A stretch of 64,000 bases of DNA from Pseudomonas abieticivorans (lineage in GTDB: Bacteria; Pseudomonadota; Gammaproteobacteria; Pseudomonadales; Pseudomonadaceae), in the NCBI RefSeq assembly GCF_023509015.1, contig NZ_CP094975.1, positions 4,519,501-4,583,500 of the forward strand, written 5' to 3'. A model generated the notes under the pieces. It was given only the letters and a program-made list of their open reading frames with translations. It was not told the DNA's origin and did no database searches. Positions within the stretch are counted from its first letter, which is position 1; the number at the start of each line of letters is the position of its first letter. The position numbers and the translations under genes were made by a program. Positions 58,241 to 64,000 of the stretch are shown here, one piece after another.

Positions 58241-59608
58241 ATGCTCAACCGATTCAGATTCACCAGCCTTGCGCTGTTGCTGGCCGCCACCAGTTGGCAA
58301 GCCCAGGCCGCCGACACCCGCGGTGTCGAACAACTGGGCAGCGTGCTCACCCCGCTTGGCGCGGAACAGGCTGGCAATGCCGCCGGCACCATCCCCGCCT
58401 GGACCGGCGGCCTTACCCAGGCACCGGCGGGGTACAAGGGCTCTGGCAGCCATCACGTCGATCCTTACCCCGACGACCAGCCGCTGTTCACCATCACTCA
58501 GGCCAACCTTGCGCAGTACAAGGATCAACTCACGCCCGGGCAACTGGCACTGTTCGCGGCCTACCCAAACACCTTCCAGATGCCGATCTACACCACCCGG
58601 CGCAGTGGCGCGGCGCCGCAATGGGTTTATGACAACACCCGCCAGAACGCCGCCAGCGCGCGACTGACCGAGGGCGGCAGTGGCTTTGTCGGGGCCAGCG
58701 GCGGCATTCCGTTCCCGCTGCCGCAAAGCGGCGTGGAGGCGGTGTGGAACCATATCGCCCGCTACCGGGGTACCTATGTGATCCGCCGCAGCGCCGAGGT
58801 GGCGGTGCAGCGCAATGGCAGCTTCCTGCCGATCATTTCCCAGCAGGAAGGCCTGTTCCGCTTCTATGACCCGAAACTGACGGACCCTGCGAACAACAAC
58901 ATCCTCTTCTATTACCTGTCGCAAACCCGCAGCCCGGCGCGCCTGGCCGGTGGCGCGGTGCTGGTGCATGAAACCATCGACCAGCTCAAGGAGGCCCGCC
59001 AGGCCTGGGCCTACAACGCCGGGCAGCGGCGGGTGAGAAGGGCGCCGAGCCTGGCCTATGACACGCCGATCGCCGCGGCCGACGGCCTGCGTACCGCCGA
59101 CGACACCGACCTGTACAACGGTTCGCCCGACCGCTACCAATGGCAGCTGGTCGGCAAGCAGGAAATCTACATCCCCTATAACAACTACCGGGTCACCAGC
59201 CCCACGGTGAAATACCAGGACCTGCTGCAGGTCGGCCATCTCAACCCGGCCCATACCCGTTACGAGTTACACCGCGTGTGGGTGGTGGAGGGCACCCTCA
59301 AGCCAGGCTCCCGGCACCTGTATTCCAAGCGCCGGCTGTACCTGGACGAAGACAGCTGGCAGGCCGCGGTGGTCGACCAATACGACGGTCGTGGCGAATT
59401 GTGGCGGGTGTCCATGGGCTACCTGAAAAACTTCTACGAGTTGCCCACCACCTGGTCGGCGCTGGACGTGTACCACGACCTGCAGGCGCGGCGTTACCAC
59501 GTGCAGAACCTGGACAACGAAGAGCCCAACACCATCGCCTTCGACCAGCCGGTGCCGGATGTCGGCGAGTTCACCCCAGCGGCCTTGCGTCGCCAGGGCA
59601 CGCGTTGA
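58241..59608 (+). CDS. DUF1329 family exported protein
   Basis: A 455-residue periplasmic protein with a signal peptide cut after AQA (residue 23), followed by LGSVLTPLGAEQAGNAAGTI and PAWTGGL, the DUF1329 signature. The mature part is rich in aromatic beta-strand segments (RYELHRVWVVEGTLKPGSRH, YSKRRLYLDEDSW) typical of the LolA/LolB-like fold proposed for the family. It follows the DUF1302 gene by 59 bases and is its usual partner. Confidence 0.92.
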   Translation: MLNRFRFTSLALLLAATSWQAQAADTRGVEQLGSVLTPLGAEQAGNAAGTIPAWTGGLTQAPAGYKGSGSHHVDPYPDDQPLFTITQANLAQYKDQLTPGQLALFAAYPNTFQMPIYTTRRSGAAPQWVYDNTRQNAASARLTEGGSGFVGASGGIPFPLPQSGVEAVWNHIARYRGTYVIRRSAEVAVQRNGSFLPIISQQEGLFRFYDPKLTDPANNNILFYYLSQTRSPARLAGGAVLVHETIDQLKEARQAWAYNAGQRRVRRAPSLAYDTPIAAADGLRTADDTDLYNGSPDRYQWQLVGKQEIYIPYNNYRVTSPTVKYQDLLQVGHLNPAHTRYELHRVWVVEGTLKPGSRHLYSKRRLYLDEDSWQAAVVDQYDGRGELWRVSMGYLKNFYELPTTWSALDVYHDLQARRYHVQNLDNEEPNTIAFDQPVPDVGEFTPAALRRQGTR

Positions 59609-59944
59609 TCGATTGCCGATCAGGGCAGATGATGGGGGTATATTCAGCCTGAGGCGGTGCCTGCCGCAGGCCCAGGCGCGGGGCGATTTCGTCGAGCGCT
59701 CTGGGCCGGTTGCGGCAGCGCCGTTGCCGGGCTTTGCCAAGGTTGGATCAGCCGTAGGGCGCAGGCTGTGTTAACAAAAGATAACGTCGTGCGCGTTGTC
59801 AGGCGTTTCCAAAGCTGGATAGGATAGGTCAGCTTCCGCGGGGCTCTAGAGTGCAGGTTTCAGGCGGTCACGCCGGCCTTGGCCAGGTTACTGGCAGCTT
59901 CCCGGAGCAGAGCTGATCTAATAAAAATAAATCGGGAGAGCTCA
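59609..59944. other. 336-base gap in the DUF1302/DUF1329 operon
   Basis: I see no gene, terminator with a T run, or second sigma-54 site here. GTTAAC-AAAA-GATAAC (near 59771-59786) is a weak inverted repeat. The gap is unusually long for one operon, so the YCF48-like and transporter genes could also have a promoter of their own. Confidence 0.5.
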
Positions 59945-61012
59945 ATGGGTCATAGGCCTGCAGTGGTAATGGGCGTCACACGCCCGCTGATGGCGCCCCG
60001 CTGGGTGGCACTGTCGACCGGGCTCGCGCTGTGCAGCGCACTCTGGATCACGCCGGCTGCCGCCCTGGATGCGGGCGCAGAGGCAGACACTTTTTCCATC
60101 GAGTCAGCCAAGGCGGTCCGCAGCCTGATGCTCGATGTCGTTCACGCCGGTAACCGGCTGGTGGCGGTCGGTGACCGCGGCCACATCCTTTTTTCCGATG
60201 ACCAGGGCAATACCTGGACCCAAGCCAAAGTGCCTACCCGGCAACTGCTCACGGCGGTGTTTTTCACCGACGACAAGCACGGTTGGGCGGTGGGCCATGA
60301 CGCGCTGATCCTCGCCACGAGCGATGGCGGCGCCACTTGGGCCAAACAGTATGAAGACCAGAAGCGCGAAGCGCCCTTGCTGGACCTGTGGTTCAAGGAC
60401 GCCAGCAATGGTTTTGCCGTGGGCGCCTACGGCCAGTTGCTCGCCACCACCGATGGGGGGCAGCACTGGGAAGACGCCAGCGCGCGCATTACCAACGAAG
60501 ACCAATTCCACTTCAACGCCATTGGCGCGGTGAAGGACGCGGGCCTGTTCATCGTCGGCGAACAGGGCAGCCTGTTCCGCTCCGCCGACTGGGGGCAAAC
60601 CTGGGAGCGCGTGCAAGGCCCGTACGAGGGCTCGCTGTTTGGTGTCATCGGCACCGCCCAGGCGCGCACGCTGTTGGTTTATGGGCTGCGCGGCAACCTG
60701 TTTCGCTCCACCGATTTTGGCGACAGCTGGGAAAAAGTCCAGCTCAAGGGCCCCCGTGGCCCGCTGGAATTCAGCCTCTCGGGCGGCACCCTGCTGGCCG
60801 ATGGCGGCCTGGTGCTGGTGGGCAACAGCGGCAGCATCTTACGCAGTGACGACAATGGGCTGACCTTCAGCGTGGCCAACCGGCCCGACCGCCTTTCCTT
60901 GTCTGCCGTCACCGGCGGTGCCAACGGTACCTTGATCCTGGCAGGCCAGGGCGGGGTACGCAGCACGGACGCCAAAGGTGCCGACCTCGGCCCACAGGTA
61001 GGTCAACAATGA
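59945..61012 (+). CDS. YCF48-like beta-propeller protein
   Basis: A 355-residue exported protein. A signal peptide with late hydrophobic core (VALSTGLALCSALWI, cleavage near residue 40) precedes about six sialidase/BNR-like repeats with the Asp-box pattern (SDDQGNTWTQ, TSDGGATWAK, TTDGGQHWED, SADWGQTWER, STDFGDSWEK, RSDDNGLTFS). YCF48/Hcf136 proteins assist photosystem assembly in phototrophs, but bacterial copies next to RND transporters are thought to serve as periplasmic partners. CGGGAGAG precedes the ATG. The stop overlaps an ATG in the transporter frame (ATGA). Confidence 0.9.
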   Translation: MGHRPAVVMGVTRPLMAPRWVALSTGLALCSALWITPAAALDAGAEADTFSIESAKAVRSLMLDVVHAGNRLVAVGDRGHILFSDDQGNTWTQAKVPTRQLLTAVFFTDDKHGWAVGHDALILATSDGGATWAKQYEDQKREAPLLDLWFKDASNGFAVGAYGQLLATTDGGQHWEDASARITNEDQFHFNAIGAVKDAGLFIVGEQGSLFRSADWGQTWERVQGPYEGSLFGVIGTAQARTLLVYGLRGNLFRSTDFGDSWEKVQLKGPRGPLEFSLSGGTLLADGGLVLVGNSGSILRSDDNGLTFSVANRPDRLSLSAVTGGANGTLILAGQGGVRSTDAKGADLGPQVGQQ

Positions 61013-61032
61013 CCAGCCGGGAGAAGTTTTCG

Positions 61033-63409
61033 ATGAATCAACACCACCAGGACAAGGCCACCTTCCTTGAACGCCTGATCTTCAGCAATCGCCCCTGGGT
61101 GATCCTGATCTGCCTGTTGGTCAGCTGTTTCCTGTTCTACCAGGCCACGCTGATCCGCCCCTCCACCAGCTTCGAGAAAATGATCCCGCTCAAGCACCCC
61201 TTCATCGAGAAGATGATGGAGCACCGCAACGACCTGGCCAACCTGGGCAACACCGTGCGTATTTCGGTGGAAGCGGTGAACGGCGACATCTTCAACAAGG
61301 ACTACATGGAGACCTTGCGCCAGATCCACGACGAGGCGTTCTACATCCCCGGCGTCGACCGCTCGGGCATGAAGTCGCTGTGGAGCCCCAGCGTGCGCTG
61401 GACCGAGGTGACCGAGGACGGTTTCGCCGGTGGCGAGGTCATCCCGCAAAGCTACGACGGTTCGCCCGACAGCCTGGAGCTGTTGCGCAACAACATCCTC
61501 AAGTCCGGCCAGGTGGGGCGGCTGGTGTCCAACGACTTCAAGTCGAGCATCATCGAGTTCCCGCTGCTGGAGACCTACCCCAACCCCGATGACCAGGGCA
61601 AACTGGAACACCTGGACTACCAGAAGTTTTCCCACAGCCTGGAAGACAAGATCCGCAGCAAGTTCGAGGCGCAAAACCCCAACATCAAGGTGCACATCGT
61701 CGGTTTCGCCAAGAAGGTCGGTGACCTGATCGACGGTTTGATCATGGTGGTGATGTTCTTCGGCGTCGCCTTCGTGATCACCCTGGTGCTGCTGTACTGG
61801 TTCACTCACTGCATCCGCAGCACCGTCGCGGTGTTGAGCACCACCCTGGTGGCGGTGGTCTGGCAGCTGGGGCTGATGCACTTTTTCGGCTTCGGGCTGG
61901 ACCCGTATTCGATGCTGGTGCCGTTTTTGATCTTCGCCATCGGCATCTCCCACGGCGTGCAGAAAATCAACGGCATCGCCTTGCAGTCCAGCGATGCCGA
62001 CAACGCCCTGACCGCCGCGCGGCGCACCTTCCGGCAGCTGTTTTTGCCGGGCATGGATCGCCATCTTGGCCGATGCCGTGGGCTTTATCACCCTGCTGAT
62101 CATCGACATCGGCGTGATCCGCGAGCTGGCGATCGGCGCCTCCATCGGCGTGGCGGTGATCGTGTTCACCAACCTGATCTTGCTGCCGGTGGCGATCTCC
62201 TACGTGGGCATCAGCAAGCGCGCCATCGAGCGCAGCAAAAAAGACGCGGTGCGCGAGCATCCGTTCTGGCGTGCGCTGTCCAACTTCGCCAGCCCCAAGG
62301 TGGCGCCGGTGTCGGTGGTGTTGGCGCTGCTGGCCCTGGGCGGTGGCCTGTGGTACGGCCACAACCTGAAGATCGGCGACCTGGACCAAGGCGCGCCGGA
62401 GCTGCGCCCCGACTCGCGCTACAACCTGGACAACCAGTTCATCATCAATAACTACGCCACCAGCTCCGACGTGTTGGTGGTCATGGTGAAAACCAAGGCC
62501 GAGGGCTGCTCGGCCTACGACACCATGGCGCCGATCGACGAACTGATGTGGAAGATGAACAACACCCAGGGCGTGCAGTCGGCGATCTCCCTGGTGACCT
62601 TCTCCAAACAGATGATCAAGGGCATGAACGAGGGCAACCTGAAATGGGAAACCCTGTCGCGCAACCCCGACGTGCTCAACAGCTCTATCGCCCGCGCCGA
62701 CGGCCTGTACAACGGTGACTGCTCGCTGGCACCGGTGCTGATCTTCCTCAACGACCACAAGGCCGAAACCCTGGACCGCGCCGTGACGGCGGTCAAGGAC
62801 TTCGCCAAGACCCACGACCACGAAGGCCTGGAGTTCCAACTGGCGGCGGGCAACGCCGGCATCGAGGCGGCCACCAACGAGGTGATCAAGACCAGCGAAC
62901 TGACCATCCTGGTCCTGGTGTACATCTGCGTGGCGGTGATGTGCATGATCACTTTCCGCTCGTTCGCCGCCACCTTGTGCATCGTGCTGCCGCTGGTGCT
63001 GACCTCGGTGCTGGGCAACGCGCTGATGGCCTTCATGGGCATCGGCGTCAAGGTCGCGACCTTGCCGGTGGTGGCCCTGGGCGTGGGTATCGGCGTGGAC
63101 TACGGCATCTACATCTATAGCCGCCTGGAAAGCTTTTTGCGGGCCGGGCTACCGCTGCAAGAGGCTTACTACCAGACCCTGAAATCCACCGGCAAGGCGG
63201 TGCTGTTCACCGGCCTGTGCCTGGCGATCGGGGTGTGCACCTGGATCTTCTCGGCCATCAAGTTCCAGGCCGACATGGGCCTGATGCTGACCTTCATGCT
63301 GCTGTGGAACATGTTCGGTGCGCTGTGGCTGCTACCGGCGCTGGCGCGGTTCCTGATCAAGCCGGAGAAAATGGCCGGCAAACAGAGCAAGTCGCTGTTC
63401 GCCCATTGA
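61033..63409 (+). pseudogene. RND/MMPL-family transporter, frameshifted
   Basis: With one base removed, the locus encodes a 791-residue inner-membrane protein of the RND/MMPL (sterol-sensing-like) family: an N-terminal helix, periplasmic loop LKHPFIEKMMEHRNDLANLG, and two sets of about six helices (LIMVVMFFGVAFVITLVLL, ELTILVLVYICVAVMCMITF). At 62055-62056 the text reads CATGGATCGCC where the open continuation needs CATGATCGCC; the frame then goes to nonsense and stops at 62451, while the +1 frame continues from DAVGFITLLIIDIGVIRELA. The start used has GGGAGAAG upstream. The gene would be inactive unless the extra G is an error. Confidence 0.85.
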
Positions 63410-63413
63410 TCGG

Positions 63414-63595
63414 TTTCGCGGATTCATCCGCGAAGCCCGCGCCACGGAATGCCTGATTCACCGTGTTGGCCTATCGCAAGCAAGCTTGCTCCCACATTGC
63501 CTGCAACTGTGGGAGCAAGCTTGCTTGCGAATGGACGCCAGAAAACCCCAGCCACACTATTTGTCTGTAGGAGCGGATTCATCCGCGAAGCAGGC
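63414..63595. repeat. cluster of REP elements of two families
   Basis: Three elements follow the transporter gene: a half REP (CGCGGATTCATCCGCGAAG, 63418-63434), a complete palindrome of a second family (CGCAAGCAAGCTTGCTCCCA with its complement, 63475-63529) and another half REP of the first family (GTAGGAGCGGATTCATCCGC, from 63567). The second-family element appears nowhere else in the window. Confidence 0.85.
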
Positions 63596-63604
63596 GCCGC
63601 CGAT

Positions 63605-64000
63605 CTATATCCCCAACTCCTGCCCCAACACCATCCCCAGCGCATTCCTCGCATCATCCAACTGCACCAAGGTCGCATGCCGCGCCGCCAAGGCGTCGCG
63701 GTTTTCGATGGCGGTCAAGATTGCCTTGTGCCGTGGCATGGCCAGTTCATGCAGGTTGGGCCGTTGGTTGGAGTGCTTCAGCGCTTCGCGCAGCGCCAAT
63801 GACAGCATGTTGCACAGGTGTGCCAGCAGGTCGTTGTGGGTGGCGTCGGCAATGCGGCTGTGGAAATCCAGGTCCGGTTGCAGCAAGGCGTCCGGGTTGG
63901 GCGCCGCCTCCATGCGTTGGTAGGCTTCGCCGATCAGGGCGATGTCTTCAGGGGTGGCGTGCTGGGCGGCGAGGGCGGCGGCGGCCGGTTCGATGATGGC
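63605..64000 (-). CDS. GntR/FadR-type regulator, FCD domain (5' part outside window)
   Basis: The last 131 codons of a reverse-strand gene, cut by the window edge. The fragment is an all-helical FCD ligand-binding domain: EPAAAALAA, then DLDFHSRIADATHND with the metal-ligand Asp and His, and RHKAILTAIENRDALAARHA with the two later histidines. The winged-helix DNA-binding part should lie beyond position 64000. Such regulators often respond to organic acids. It converges with the sigma-54 operon and is not obviously linked to it. Confidence 0.88.
   Translation of the reverse strand, partial: AIIEPAAAALAAQHATPEDIALIGEAYQRMEAAPNPDALLQPDLDFHSRIADATHNDLLAHLCNMLSLALREALKHSNQRPNLHELAMPRHKAILTAIENRDALAARHATLVQLDDARNALGMVLGQELGI

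Noticed and set aside
59609..59944. A possible small gene or second sigma-54 promoter in the operon gap
   Set aside because: No frame has a ribosome-binding site and similarity, and no GG-N10-GC site with the right neighbours is present.

Overview
The window is a chromosomal segment of a Pseudomonas species. The protein sequences, the gene order (uvrB, gltX, leuCDB-asd-usg-fimV-truA-trpF-accD-folC-dedD-cvpA-purF-metZ, fadH, nadK, pepN), the GC-rich codon use and the repeated Pseudomonas-type REP palindromes (core GTAGGAGCGGATTCATCCGCG) all agree. Most of it is conserved housekeeping backbone. There is no prophage, integrase, insertion sequence or CRISPR array.

Layout. 1-4.1 kb: end of a cupin gene, tRNA-Asn, an aspartate/aromatic aminotransferase and uvrB with a LexA-box-like site. 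4.1-6.8 kb: a reverse-strand EmrAB-type efflux pair. 6.9-12.2 kb: gltX, a duplicated tRNA-Ala/tRNA-Glu array with a consensus promoter, a TetR regulator with an alpha/beta hydrolase, a thioesterase and dusC. 12.3-16.6 kb: a five-PAS GGDEF-EAL protein and a LysR regulator divergent from leuC. 16.7-34.5 kb: biosynthetic and cell-envelope backbone (leucine, aspartate-family amino acids, FimV, TruA, TrpF, AccD, FolC, SPOR protein, CvpA, PurF, MetZ, SDR), holding a strict 5 x 100 bp REP-pair array at 21.25-21.74 kb. 34.6-35.0 kb: tRNA-Val and two tRNA-Asp genes.

35.2-41.0 kb: a DUF2242 lipoprotein, a 28-codon small ORF, an AraC regulator, a membrane-anchored nitrilase-fold protein that seems to lack its catalytic Cys, and fadH. 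41.1-44.8 kb is the most accessory-looking part: a large dermonecrotic-toxin-like protein (about 1220 residues when joined) with a clostridial-toxin-like glycosyltransferase domain at its C-terminus. It is split in two by a run of seven G, and a long hairpin lies directly before its start codon. 44.8-55.8 kb: D-cysteine desulfhydrase-like enzyme, cytochrome b561, DUF1853, nadK, a phosphoesterase, a translationally coupled AAA/membrane/TPR set, DUF1315, DUF2797 and pepN.

55.8-63.4 kb: an operon of DUF1302, DUF1329, YCF48-like and RND/MMPL-type genes, apparently driven by a textbook sigma-54 promoter. Its transporter gene carries a one-base frameshift. The window ends in mixed REP elements and a partial GntR/FadR-type regulator.

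The points most worth a second look are the split glycosyltransferase toxin with its G7 tract and leader hairpin, the sigma-54 operon with a broken transporter, the 100-bp REP array, two enzyme-fold proteins without catalytic residues (usg and the nitrilase-like protein), the LexA-like box before uvrB, and a tRNA promoter whose -35 box lies inside the terminator of the upstream gene.
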